Source of the DNA: Metopolophium dirhodum | Taxonomy: Eukaryota; Arthropoda; Insecta; Hemiptera; Aphididae | Direction of reading: 5' to 3' | Length of the DNA: 64,000 nucleotides | NCBI RefSeq assembly: GCF_019925205.1 | Contig: NC_083562.1 | Location: 15,004,001-15,068,000, forward strand | Notes under the pieces: generated by a model | The model's database searches: none | Told to the model about the DNA's origin: nothing | What the model saw: the letters and a program-made list of their open reading frames with translations, nothing else | Shown: positions 1 through 11,557 of the stretch, piece after piece | Layout: each line of letters begins with the position of its first letter | How positions within the stretch are numbered: the first letter of the stretch is position 1 | Position numbers and translations under genes: made by a program

Positions 1-131
1 TTTCGCTCAGAATCGTTTTTCTTATACAATGATTTTATATCATTGAATTCAAATTTAACACCATCCATTACAGTGACCTACTTGTAACCTACTGTACAGC
101 AGAGCGACATCCACTTATCCACCTTTTTTTT
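1..131 (+). repeat. Right-end fragment of dispersed GATTCTGAGCG repeat family
   Basis: The first 131 bases match the right end of the full copies at 1343-2807 and 27021-28460. They share the TTTCGCTCAGAATCG motif, the ATCATTGAATTCAAATTTAAC block and the closing CCACTTATCCACCTTTTT. The copy continues to the left of the window, so its full length is unknown. Confidence 0.85.
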
Positions 132-581
132 TTTAAATTTATAATTAATATTAATTAAAGTTAAAATTGGGTGCCAATAGATCACGACACCATTTCCGTT
201 TTAACCGTCTCGGAGGGTCGCCAGGGATTGTAGGATTAGCCAGATTTTTGACAAGAGGATTGGGATGAGTTAAAGCGCGGAATTGTTTAGAAATACAGCT
301 TGGTGTGGGGCCGCGGCCCTAGCTCCACCCCACCCCTCTTGGAGCCGCCCTTGTACGTAAGTGCTACCATTATATATAATTATTATCAATCAGGATTAAT
401 TATAAACAATTAATATAGTCTTCTACATTATTATAGTCTATCTTAAACAGGTAGTTACAATTTTAAGATTAAAAGATCAAAATTAAAAAATGCTTAAATC
501 GTGGTACCTATCAAATATTGATATTATATTAAATATAATATCAGTGTAGTCAAATCACAGAATATTATCATTTTTAAAGTA
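132..581. other. Intergenic, no gene; GC-rich patch
   Basis: AT-rich spacer with one GC-rich patch at about 165-355, including the palindromic GGGGCCGCGGCCC. The patch looks like the end of an old transposable element, but I could not identify a partner copy in the window. No open frame or RNA gene is visible. Confidence 0.4.
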
Positions 582-753
582 TTTGTGTCACAGAACAAAC
601 AGAAGGGAATCGAAATACCGTCCGACATTTCTAGATTTTAAGCGTGCTGCCACGTACCGAGAAATTCTCTTTTTTTTAAGTTTTCCGTGGTTTGTGGCTA
701 CACTGTTAATTTGCAATTCATATCTTGTAATTTATGATTTTTGTTTGTATTAA

Positions 754-755
<2 letters not shown>

Positions 756-796
<41 letters not shown>
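756..796. repeat. (ATT)n microsatellite
   Basis: About 13 near-perfect TTA/ATT units inside the TIR element at 589-3106. Confidence 0.9.
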
Positions 797-798
<2 letters not shown>

Positions 799-1342
799 TA
801 TTTTTAGTTTAACTTTATTATTTTGTAATTTTTTACTAAAGTACTAATGTGCTTTCATAATTAATATTCCTCATTTGGTAACTATCAAAGTCTGAATTTT
901 CCTATTAAATAAATTATAATGTTAACTTGTTATGCATGTTGATTGTTATATTTGTTTTATTATTTGTAATTATTGTTTACGATGATGTAATTTGTTTTTG
1001 AAACTTTACAAAAAAATAAAAAATAAATTGAATTTATACTGTGTAATATTTTAAATTTTACAGCTCTTAGAGAGTAGTAAATGTGAATTTGAGGTATTCC
1101 TACTGACAATAGGTACAGGTTATGTCGGCGTCGTCGGTTATAAACTAGAAAAAGGTACAGGTTATGTAACAATGTCACATACTTCTACCAGTATATTTAT
1201 TTAGAATAAATCTTCAATTTTTCTCAGCAATTGGGTGTACTCATTACACAAGTTCCAAAAAAAAAAATAAAATTAGTACTGCTTAGATTATTTAAAATTA
1301 GTGTACGTAATTTGTTTTGTAATCTTCTGTGTACCTATGCAT

Positions 1343-2807
1343 TTTAGATTCTGAGTGAAACGATGAATGTATTGATTTTACAATGATGTGTGTTTTTTTT
1401 TTTATTTTTTTTTTTATTTTTTTATTTTTGTGTCTGTGTACACGATAAGTAATCGAAATAATGCTTCGATTTTCGACTTCAGTATCTTGTTCGATGGGAA
1501 AGTGAATATCGTTGGTGCATTGGGGAGGTCAAAATTTTAATTTCCCAGTAGTTTTCAAAAGCGATGTGAAAAACAAAAGAAAAATTAAGGAAAAACGGGA
1601 ATTTTTACGCAAAATCGATTTTTAACAAAATCGATTTTGGTTATTGGTGTAACTCTAAAACAAAGGACCGTAGATGCATGAAATTTTCACTGGTTGTTTA
1701 TATTAGCATTTTCTATACACCATAAAATTTTCCAAATATTTTGACTCTTTTTGAGCTGTTTACAGCCATTGTCAGTTTTCAATTTTTTTAGTTTTTTTTT
1801 CTATAAATATCAATAAAATTTTATCTATTGAGTAAAAAAGCTTGAAAATTTAATAGAAGGCTCCTAGTTTATTGTTTCAAAGGCAGATGAAAAAAATTAA
1901 AAATCCTTAGTCACAGTTTTTAATTATAAGCATTTAAAGTTCAAATTTTGACAAAATACGGAAAAATCACGAAAAATAGCAAATTATTTTGATGAGAATT
2001 CATAAAAATTTTTCTTTTTAAATCTAAGATTTGAAAATGCAATATAAGATTACTCATAAGTTTGTCTACCTTTATCAAAAAAAAAATGTCTAGAAGAAAC
2101 TTAAATTAAATTTTTATGAGCGTCTGAAATTTATATTTTTACAACATTTGATTTTACTCGATTTCTCATGTAACGATTTTTTTATTTTATTGTAATTAAA
2201 AAACGAATGACTGTAGATACTTGAAAATTTCACTGAATGTTTATATTAGCATTTTCTATACACCATACAATTTTGAAAATATTTTGACTCTATTTGAGCT
2301 GTTTACGGACATTGTCAGTTTTCAATTTTTTTAGTTTTTTTTTCTATAAATATCAATAAATTTTTATTTGTTGGGTAAAAAAGCGTGAAAATTTAATATT
2401 AGACTCCTGATATATCGTTTTAATAGCAGTTGAAAAATATTAAAAATACATTTGCACAATTTTTTTTTATAAGCATTTAAAGTTCAAATTTTGACAACAT
2501 TTATCAAATTTATAATTTATTAATTATTTTGTGGTTAAAAATTTATAAAATGTTTAACTTTTATGGCTAAGGATTGAAAATTTAAAACAAGGCTCCACGT
2601 TAATAGGTTATATATAAATTACTTTATTCACAATAATATCATCAAATATACTTGGTAATATCATAGGGTGACTGACCGTTTTCGCTCAGAATCGTTTTTC
2701 TTATACAATGATATTATATCATTGAATTCAAATTTAACACCATCCATTACAGTGACCCACTTGTAACCTACCGTACAGCAGAGCGACATCCACTTATCCA
2801 CCTTTTT
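1343..2807 (+). repeat. Full copy of dispersed GATTCTGAGCG repeat family
   Basis: This copy starts TTTAGATTCTGAG and ends CCACTTATCCACCTTTTT. It carries an inverted copy of the GATTCTGAGCG motif near the right end (about 2678-2697), so the ends show subterminal inverted repeats rather than classic TIRs. Inside, a roughly 540-bp unit is tandemly duplicated: the stretch GTTTATATTAGCATTTTCTA recurs near 1697 and 2240, each followed by a TTGAGCTGTTTAC block. It is nearly identical to the copy at 27021-28460, suggesting recent amplification. No coding capacity is seen. It could be a MITE-like or Helitron-like non-autonomous element; the class is undetermined. Confidence 0.85.
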
Positions 2808-3113
2808 GTTCATTCATCTACTAAATAATGATAAATAAAATATGTATAGTTTTTGTTTTTCTTAGATTCTGTACTTAGATAAATGGTAAAAATGCAATTT
2901 CTTAAAAAAAAATCGGTTTGATTGTTAGAATATAAAATATATTAGAAATTTGAACGAATAAACAGTGCTGTACGATATAACGAAAAAAAGGGAAATTCCC
3001 GGTACGTGGCAGCACGTTTAAATTCTAGAAATGTCGGACGTGGTTTTATCATCTCCCCTAAGAGCCTATGTTAAATGAAATATGATTCCCTTCTGTTTGT
3101 TCTGTGTTTGTGT

Positions 3114-3610
3114 AGTACAGAATGTTTTTGTTATCATTACTCTTTGTTATCTATTATACAAATATATTGTTGTATGATATTATACAATTACCATAACGGC
3201 ATTACGTTAAAGTGTTAAACGTAATACGTTTACAATTTACGACTATTACGGAGGTTTATTGAGTCAACTACTATAAATCAAATATTGTAGTGTATATAAA
3301 TTATTATTGCATATTTGCATATTTGCGTCGTTCGACAATCATTCAATCGCCAATTATGACATATTAAAAATTCAATCGACACTACTCGACCGTCTTTAAT
3401 ATGCAGTTTTTTCACCATAAATCTTAATAATATGATCTATGATCTCTTTAGACATATGGGTTGAAGTTAAAGTTCTTAATCACAGTTATTATTATTGATA
3501 ACTGTTGTGTAGACTGGACTCTAAACCTACACATTTATATTTATTTAGTAATGTCATTTGAATTTAAAAATATTATAAATGTAATTGTTTTGTTGTAGTT
3601 TTAGTGGGTA
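3114..3610 (+). other. 5' region of the GALNT gene
   Basis: AT-rich sequence upstream of the GALNT start codon. A good splice acceptor (TTTTGTTGTAG, ending at 3598) lies 12 bases before the ATG, so a 5'-UTR intron is likely and the transcription start is somewhere upstream, possibly near 3240-3420. No TATA box or Inr can be chosen with confidence. Confidence 0.4.
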
Positions 3611-6600
3611 ATGAATTTTTTTCCCAAAAGTTTATTAGAAATGAACGGGTACAAATTTTTTTTATTTGGTTGCTTGTTTACATCTCTTACTTGGTCTCTA
3701 AGTTTGTATATGTATTGGAAACTTAACACCAGACCTGATAATTACTCAAATGTAAAACTTTTTCGAAAAGAGAATACTTTTGAGTATGTGAAAAAACAGA
3801 AATCTAAATACTTTAAGAATCATATGGATAAAAGTGGTTAGTGTACATGTTACTTATTTAATACTTATCTTAATTTTAATTATTTACCTATCAAATTCTT
3901 TGTTTATCAACATTATTATTTGTGTAGGTATTAATGATTTAGGAATTATTAAAACTGATGACGATATGGCCACCAGGGATAAAGGATACAAAGATCATGG
4001 TTTCAATGCTTTGGTTAGTTTGAGATTAGGTAATTATCGTGAGACTTTACCTGACACTAGGCATAAATTGTAAGTTAAAGTTGAGTTTGATTGAGTATAA
4101 AAAAGCAATTTATACATAATAAATTATAATATATTTTATACTTTATTTTTTACAGATGTTCAACAATAAAGTATGATCAAAACTTGCCAAGCGCTAGTAT
4201 TATAATTTGTTTTTATAATGAGCACCCACAAGCTCTTTTTAGAACTATACAGTCAGTCATTAGACGTACACCAAAAAAACTTTTACATGAAGTTATATTA
4301 ATAAACGATTATAGTGATTCGGGTTGGTAAAATCTAAAAGTATTTTTTTTTGACATTGTTTTGTATAATAATTTATTTCCCTTTTGTCTTAGAAAATCTT
4401 CACAAAATAGTAGACCAATACATAAATGATGAAATATTACAGGGTATAGTCCATCTTAAAAAAACCAATAAAAGAGAAGGACTTATTCGTGCAAGATTGT
4501 TTGGAGCTAATTTAGCCACTGGTCAAGTAATTAAATGAATAAATTATTAATTATTTAATTATTTAAATATTGTCTCTCTAACCACCTGCACTTTGAGCTA
4601 TTAAACTTAGTTTAATCAATGATTTATATTCACAATTTTAAAATCGGTACATAAAACTATTGATCTGAATAAATTAAATATAGAAGAAGTCTGCATTGTA
4701 TAATAATTATATCATAAAACCTTATTGTGTATTTTTTCAAAATTATCACAAACTAATTATAAAGTTTTAATATTTTCTTTACTTAAATAATTTTTAAGAT
4801 TGATCAATTTGTTTTATTTAAACAGGTTTTAATATTTCTTGACAGTCACGTTGAAGTAAATACTGATTGGATTCAACCACTTTTGACAAGAGTTCGTGAT
4901 AATCGCACACAAATTATTGCTCCTATTATTGATATTATTCAACCAGATACATTTGATTATAAATCATCTCCATTGGTCAGAGGAGGTTTCAATTGGGGAT
5001 TACATTTTAAATGGGATAGTTTACCAAAAGGTACTCTAGTTACAGATAAAGATTTTGTGAAACCAATCAAGTAATATATTATTTACTATACAGTATACAA
5101 TATAAAATTAATCTTCTATTATAATCCATATTTATTTTAATTGTAGGACACCTACAATTGCTGGAGGTTTATTTGCTGTGGATAGAGAGTACTTCAATGA
5201 AATTGGTCAATATGATTCCGGAATGAACATTTGGGGTGGAGAAAACTTGGAGTTATCATTTCGAGTAAGAAATAAATGATACCATGTCTATTCTAAATGA
5301 TTTATAATGCATGAGTAAGTTATTTATCTTAGACATTTGAGTTGACCTATTTTATAATATTCTAATTATATAGAATAACTAAATATACATTGTTTTTATT
5401 TTTTATTTTTAGGTATGGATGTGTGGAGGATCTCTTTACATAGAACCATGTTCACGTGTTGGACATGTATTCCGTCAACATCGACCATACTCTGCTCCAA
5501 ATAATGAAGACACAATGGCTAGAAATTCTTTGCGCCTTGCAAATGTCTGGATGGATGATTTTAAAGTGAGTTATTAATGCTTGATAGTGGTGTAATATTA
5601 TGTTATCTAAAAAAAAATAAGTATGATATAATAATTTTATTTATTTCATCTTGGAACTCGTTATAAATAATATTGATTTTATAGATCAAAAGTTTATTTT
5701 AAATTATTTTGAAGATAATCTTCTATACTCGCTGCACAATAAGATCATGACCGGGCGGTTGACCGTTTTGCGTCTGTTGCATTTTGATTGGTTCCTCCCA
5801 ACATCTGTTCACAATTATACAGCGCTGTTGCAAATATGAAATGAGTTCTATATTGTTTTATAAACACATACATGACTGTTGTAACGTGAATCGTTCCGTA
5901 TATAAAAGTAGGAGTGGTCACAACGACGAGTGGTACTGTGGAGGAAGTTGTTTTGAATGCGCGACTGGTCATGATCTTATTGTGCGGTGAGTATGTACCA
6001 GAAGTCAGCAACTTACATGCCACATATGACCCACATAGTAATTTTATATTGAACTAGCACGTTAAATATATAATTTGTGTAAAAATCACAAACTAAGATA
6101 GTATGAATTGGAAACTGCGGATTAAAACACTTGTTTGTAGATACATTGTTGAATTAATACAACCAACGGTATTGAACTTAAACAAACTAAATTTAATATG
6201 ACAATACATTTTTATTTAAAATAAAATAAGGTATAATCAAATTGTGGCCCATGAAAAATTTATAATTATTTTTGGCCTTCGACATCAAAAAAGCCACAAC
6301 TCAGCCTAAGTATTAACTATGTATGTGTGTAGATATGTGAGTGTACATATAAACGTATAATATTGTGACAATGATAATAAATATACCTTCTCAAAACTCA
6401 ATAACCAAGTATATGTATCTGTATATCCCACAGTAAATATATTAGATAAACTATACAGTTTTATTAAACCAAAATTATTGCAGATCACATATTATATAAT
6501 AATAATCATATAGATATTATAAATCATTTATATAACTATGATCAAAATTTATAAGTAGATATTTTTTTTTTTTTTATATATTACATTTTGTACAGTTACC

Positions 6601-8751
6601 ATACTTATTATACTTTTCTGTTAATGATTTAACAAGATACTATTTTACAGAAATTCTTCATTAGTAAACGAATGGATCTACTGCGCTTAGACTATGGCGA
6701 TGTGTCTGAAAGAAAAGCTTTACGTACTAAACTGGGATGCAACAATTTTGAATGGTACTTAGAAAATGTATATCCTGAAATGTTATTACCAACTGATGAA
6801 GCTGATCGCCTTAATAAAAAGTTAGAAAATGTTGACAAACCCATTTTTCAACCATGGAATAAACGAATTCGTAACTACACTGCAAAATTTTTAGTAAATA
6901 CCTATTTTAATTTTAATTTTTATGGTATAAATGTATAACTATTATTCTGTTGAACTTAGATTAATTTAAGCAATACAAATTTGTGCATTCATCCAATAAA
7001 AGGACACCAAACTAAAAATAGTAAATTAGTTCTTAGATCTTGTATTCGCAATAAAGAACAGGTTGTTACTTTAACTTAACTAAAACTACTGATTTTTAAA
7101 ATTTTGGAAATTATTTTAGATATGGTATGAAACAGATAAAGAAGAATTAGTTTTATCAAAACTCTTATGTTTGGACAGTGCATCAGGCAATCCAGTTATA
7201 GGAAAATGCAGTGAAACTGGAAGTTCTCAGCGTTGGAAACACACAGATGATGTAAATTTATAATTTATAAATCATTAACATTTAAAAAACAAAATCTATT
7301 GAAACTAAACTCTGTCTCACGAGAGAAAGTTACCATGTCTTGACAAAAAACAGTCAGTGGCTGCAATAACTTTAATGTGAATAGTCATATACTCATATGT
7401 TGGTAATGGTCAAGCTATAGAGTAACATGTTAATGCCCAGCAGCAGCAGTTTTGATTGCTTAGTCTTAAAACACAAAACGGTTCCATTCTTTCAAGAGAC
7501 AAAATATGCAAACAATTTATAGACCTATACTCTATTCAAAATAAGAAATGCATAAGGTTATATATACAGGGTGATTTACCAAGCATGCTCACCCCCATTT
7601 TTTCCTTTAATTATAATTTATTTAAATTCTGATTTTTGGAATTTTCAAGTATAGTCAGACCATATTTTCAAATTCTTGAATTTTTTTGTACCACCTAAGA
7701 AATGGTCATGTGGCGATACAAACTTCTGTTTTTAAAGTAAGAACCCCCCTCCCCTTTACTGAAACTATTAAGTGGATAATTTTTTTTGAAAAATTTGAAT
7801 GAACTGTTTCTTAGTTATTAAAATGTTTGTATTAAAAAGGTTATAAATAAATATAAAATAGACGTAAAACTGGATCTAGTATTTATTATAATTGGGTAAT
7901 TTTTACAAATTATTTATATTAATGACTACTTTTTATTCTTAGAAAGTTAGAACACAAAGTTGAATAAATCAAAAACTAATTGTACAAAAAATTATGATTC
8001 TGATACGTCAAAAATGACAGAAAAATTATCCACTATATAATTTACAGTTAAAAAATGGTGTTCTCATTTGAAAAATACAAGTTTTTATCTTCACAGGATA
8101 TTACTAAAGTAGAACAAAAAAAATCTCAAGATTTTGAAAATATGGTTTTTAACATATATTTAAAAATTCCAAAAATCAGATTTTGAATAACTTAATTATT
8201 GAAGAAAAAAGAAGTTGCATGCTTGGGGAATCTCCTGTATAATGTATGTATGTATGTATGTATATAATGTATATACCTACAAGGCTACAAAATTAATATA
8301 CTTCATACTCTATTAAAACTAACTTGCTTTTAACAATTTTTATTACTTAGTAGTTATGCTATATTTTTACGTTTATGAAATCTACTAAAAGAAAATGTAA
8401 TAAGTATTTTTCTAAAATAACAATAAGTTCGGTGTTTTTATTTTGAAATGTGCCCATGTATAAAAATTCTCTGAAAGAGTAACCACAAAAAACCATTGTA
8501 AAACTAATATATTTCTATATTTTTTTTTGCTTGGAATCTAAATTATAATAACTATTTCTTAAACATCTTGTTAGTTGATACTTTTAAGAATATTGTTTTA
8601 TTTTTGTTTTTTATAGAAGGGAACTGCATTTTATAATTTAGCAGCTGGAACATGTCTAAGTGTAAATGAGAAAAGGATAAATGCAGAAGTTGTAATGAAC
8701 ATATGCAATAATGAAAGCTCATACAATAAATGGAATTTAGTTATTGTATAA
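3611..8751 (+). CDS. Polypeptide N-acetylgalactosaminyltransferase (GALNT11/Pgant35A-like), 11 exons
   Basis: Golgi type II membrane enzyme that transfers GalNAc from UDP-GalNAc to Ser/Thr, starting mucin-type O-glycosylation. Exons read directly, all GT-AG and phase-consistent: 3611-3836, 3928-4069, 4156-4322, 4393-4526, 4826-5070, 5147-5264, 5413-5565, 6651-6893, 6960-7061, 7120-7251, 8617-8751. They sum to 1797 nt, or 598 aa, the normal family length. The signal-anchor is at about residues 14-33. The GT-A domain shows IIICFYNE, the metal-binding DSH (229-231), SPLVRGGFNWGLHFKW, and WGGENLELSFR (about 334-344) followed by VWMCGG and SRVGHVFR. The C-terminal ricin-type lectin domain (about 476-598) has QRW and CLDS-like repeats. 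The family's usual DDFSD reads INDYSDS here. The KREGLIRAR and GGLFAVDREYF blocks resemble GALNT11/Pgant35A most. MITEs sit in introns 7 and 10. Identity as a GALNT is certain; the subfamily is likely. Confidence 0.96.
5725..5994. mobile_element. 270-bp MITE in GALNT intron 7
   Basis: The ends form an inverted repeat of about 28 bp: ATACTCGCTGCACAATAAGA and onward on the left, against ATACTCACCGCACAATAAGA and onward on the reverse strand, with only two mismatches in the first 28 bases. Short frames inside are not coding. No clear target-site duplication was found, so the superfamily is open. Confidence 0.8.
7567..8237. mobile_element. 671-bp MITE with TA target duplication in GALNT intron 10
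   Basis: The left end CAGGGTGATTTACCAAGCATG pairs with the right end CATGCTTGGGGAATCTCCTG as imperfect TIRs of about 22 bp. TA flanks both sides (7565-7566 and 8238-8239), as expected for Tc1/mariner-type insertion. An internal piece of the same element recurs at 10204-10432. No transposase frame is present. Confidence 0.8.
8241..8262. repeat. (GTAT)n microsatellite
   Basis: About five ATGT/GTAT units directly following the MITE right end, inside GALNT intron 10. Confidence 0.8.
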
Positions 8752-8862
8752 TTTAAAATACTTTGAGAATATTATTGGATGCGTTGTATTGTAATTAACT
8801 TATAACAGTATTATCATATCTTGAATCGATCTATAGCCATAAAAACAAATTTTATAAAGTTT

Positions 8863-8868
8863 AATAAA
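8863..8868 (+). terminator. AATAAA poly(A) signal of the GALNT gene
   Basis: Canonical AATAAA about 112 bases after the GALNT stop codon in AT-rich 3'-UTR sequence. Confidence 0.6.
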
Positions 8869-8941
8869 GTATAATATAATATTTAATGTATAATTTATAT
8901 TTATGTATAAAGTGAAACTATTTATAAAATATATCTATAAA

Positions 8942-9600
8942 CTAGCTGATCCCATGCACTTTGTTACACGTTAAATGTACAAACTGTATATGACTCAAAC
9001 TTTGTTCAATGCGTTATTTAATATTCGGTGTATGATGTTCTAGATTTATCTTAACTTTTCTGTTGCCCGGAATAAAAATTCTAATTCGCAGCAGTATATT
9101 ATCAGGTAGGCAATCTACCTGCGGTAGATCGCGGACCCTGTGCTGTTTTGTACATAAGTGTATGATTTAACTCTAAAGTATCAAAGTTATACCAAGTTTG
9201 TCGTTTTTACTTAATTACACCTACGGTGGATTAATATAATCAATTATTACAAAATCCTAACCTAACCTAACTAAAATCCGATGAATAAAAAAAACCAAAT
9301 TTAATCCTTTTTAAATTAGCGTATCTTCTTCCCAGAGGTCTAATCTACACACAAACATTCTTTTTTATGTATATATTTTGACAAAAAATAATAATACAAA
9401 TCAACAAACATGCCCTATTAACTAATAGCAACCAATATATAATACACTATTATTATTTTTATTTTTATTTTTTTCTGGACAACCCTTATCACTTAGGGGT
9501 ATGAAAAATAGATAGTAGCTGATTCTCAGACCTACTGAATATGCATATAAAATTTTATGAAAATCGTTGAATTAAATTGTTGACCATTTGCAGCATTATT
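8942..9600 (+). mobile_element. Decayed non-LTR retrotransposon 3'-end-like fragment
   Basis: The stretch opens with ACTAGCTGATCCCATGCACT. Near 9500 it carries a GGGGTATGAAAAATAGAT block followed by GATTCTCAGACCTACTGAA and then ATAAAATTTTATGAAAATCG. These phrases resemble a widespread insect repeat tail that I associate with RTE-like LINEs; this comes from memory of the repeat style, not from a search. No reverse transcriptase frame remains. A short CCTAA triplet run sits at 9255-9269. Confidence 0.45.
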
Positions 9601-10203
9601 TTTAATTATTTCTGTTGCTCCGAACGATGTCATTTTGAAACAAGAATTGAATGTTCGAATTGACTTCAGGAACAGGTTAGAATCTGGATCCGTACCGATA
9701 AGTAAACCGTGGGTGCTGTTTCAATTTCCGGTAGTTGCACTTTTCCTGACACATACCGGTTATGCCCTTACCAACACATTTTGCGATTCATTTTTATATT
9801 ATAGATAAATCATTGGAAAATTCATAATAATGAAAAATATGGTAATATCTATTTAGAATATTTAGACCTATATAGCTAAAGCATAATATGGCAATTTTGA
9901 TCAGAGTATTTTTAATTAATAAATTAAAAGAATACAATTAGGTGTATGTGATAATGCTTTACAATTTATTATTCTAATCATACTTAAAAAAAAAAGATAA
10001 AATAAGGTGTTAAAAAAAATGTATTTATTAATTCCCTGTGTCTATTGAACTGTTGTGTTCCACCAAGAACGGTTATCTCTCCCATACTTTTCATTATACA
10101 ATTATATATTATTATAGTATTAATCATTTACTTTCTTTAGAAATCCGAATAAATTGCTTTGCAGTTTGCAGATGATACTATTATGTTATTTTCAAGTTAT
10201 TCT
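9601..10203. other. Intergenic, nothing recognised
   Basis: AT-rich spacer between the LINE-like fragment and the partial MITE copy. It has one moderately GC-rich piece at about 9660-9775 that may be further decayed transposon sequence. No coding frame, RNA gene or clear regulatory site was seen. Confidence 0.4.
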
Positions 10204-10432
10204 TGATCTTGTTTCTTAGTTATTAAAATTTTTGTATTAAAAAGGTTTTAAATAAATATAAAATAGACGTAAACAGGGATCTAGTATTTATTATAAATGG
10301 GTTATTTTTACAAATTATTTATATTAACGACTACCTTTTATTCTTATAAAGTTAGAACACGAAGTTAAAGAAATCAAAATCTAATCGTACGAATAATTAT
10401 GATTCTGATACGTCAAAAATGAATACTTTGTA
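10204..10432 (+). repeat. Partial copy of the MITE found in GALNT intron 10
   Basis: This segment matches about 7803-8011, sharing GTTTCTTAGTTATTAAAAT, AATATAAAATAGACGTAAA and GATTCTGATACGTCAAAAAT with scattered mismatches. Both termini are missing, so it is an old internal fragment. Confidence 0.85.
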
Positions 10433-11170
10433 TTCTTAAAATTATTAAATTGAAATAAAATCAACTTATGTGGGATTTTGTAGGTATTTTCAAGCCTACT
10501 CCACCTACTCACAAACAAAAATGTTATAAACTTAATATAAATATGTACCCATCATACTTAAATCTCAAATAAACTAAATAAGTCAACAATTTAAAAAATC
10601 TATAAATAGTAGGTAGTACTGTAGTAGATACAATAATAATTGGAAATTCATACCATAATATAATGTCTAGTAAATACTAATACGCACATTTGTTGGAAAT
10701 TTCAACTAGAATATGCAATTATACATTTTTTTTTTTTGAAATAAACCAAAATCTATTTTGTCAAAAACTTTTTACTTTTGACTGTCCAAAGTACCAACGT
10801 CCAACCACTAATAACCAGATCCAATTTTCTAAGAAAAACAACTTTTTATAATTAAAAACCAAAACAACCATTGTCATATCTCTTCGGTCAGAATCGAATA
10901 TGAAATTAAAAAAATTAACATAGTTTAGCATCGTTTACCCAATGGGGGTACCTTACACCAATATAAAAATTCCTACACATAGGGAATATAAAAAGAAAAA
11001 TAGCTGATTTTGAGTAAGCACTAAGCAAACTCGGTGTAAATAACGAGAAATACGGAGAAAATTCACGAATGTTCTATAAACAGTAATACAATCATTGTCG
11101 TATATTAGTATTATATATAGGTATAATATACATATAGTAATAGTAGTGAAAACTACAATTTGTGCCACAG
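10433..11170. other. Intergenic spacer upstream of Hsp70
   Basis: AT-rich sequence without a convincing gene. A CTTCGGTCAGAATCGAATA motif near 10880 is a weak, inverted echo of the GATTCTGAGCG family end and may be an eroded copy. The distal Hsp70 promoter probably begins after about 11160, where GC content rises. Confidence 0.4.
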
Positions 11171-11213
11171 CCATTGAAGTAGGGGGGCCACAGCAGCGCT
11201 CGTGAATCGTATC

Positions 11214-11231
11214 GAACCTTCTCGAACGTTC
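11214..11231 (+). promoter_or_regulatory. Heat-shock element, four perfect units
   Basis: GAAccTTCtcGAAcgTTC: four alternating nGAAn/nTTCn pentamers with exact 2-base spacers, the binding site for a trimer of heat-shock factor HSF. It sits immediately upstream of the TATA box of the Hsp70 gene and predicts strong stress induction. Confidence 0.92.
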
Positions 11232-11238
11232 GGTCGGA

Positions 11239-11246
11239 TATATAAG
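11239..11246 (+). promoter_or_regulatory. TATA box of Hsp70
   Basis: TATATAAG lies about 33 bases upstream of an Inr-like TTCAGTT, with the likely start at A11272. This gives a 5' UTR of about 286 nt without an intron before the ATG at 11558. Confidence 0.85.
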
Positions 11247-11557
11247 CGTTAACAGCTCGCTGCCCGGCTTCAGTTAAAAATTTGAATTCGAAGCATTAGT
11301 GCGGTACCAGTGCAATTCGTCGAACGAGACACACATGTAATATTATACGTACATTTTTACGTAGCTTTCAGTGTTATACGCAAATATTTTCCACTGCGGT
11401 TTCAAACACAAAGTGATTTTAAATCGTTATCGAATTGTGGTATTACTACAGTATTATATTGTACGTTGTGTACCTACGTATACGTTATTTTAGTTTTGTT
11501 TATTAAATTTATTTTCGTATTAATTGTGCGTGAATAAAATCGACAACTATTGGCGAA

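Larger units (their letters stand above)
589..3106. mobile_element. Non-autonomous TIR DNA transposon with 7-bp TSD
   Basis: The left end starts CACAGAACAAACAGAAGGGA, and the reverse complement of the right end starts with the same bases. The inverted similarity continues, with an indel in the right arm, through CGTCCGACATTTCTAGA and GTGCTGCCACGTACCG, so each arm spans roughly 90-130 bp. Both ends are flanked by TTTGTGT (582-588 and 3107-3113), which fits a target-site duplication. The interior codes for no transposase. It holds an ATT microsatellite and a complete copy of the GATTCTGAGCG repeat, so it is a composite structure. A 7-8 bp TSD would suit hAT-like or related superfamilies, but the superfamily cannot be assigned from this sequence alone. 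Confidence 0.75.

Noticed and set aside
5745..6023. Overlapping open frames on both strands in GALNT intron 7
   Set aside because: They fall inside a 270-bp MITE with clear TIRs and have no protein-like content.
7901..8240. CRISPR-like or other direct-repeat arrays
   Set aside because: No regularly spaced direct repeats are present anywhere in the window; the local repeats are MITE ends and microsatellites, as expected in a eukaryote.
9255..9272. CCTAA repeats resembling insect telomeric TTAGG
   Set aside because: Only about three units inside decayed repeat sequence; far too short for an interstitial telomere claim.
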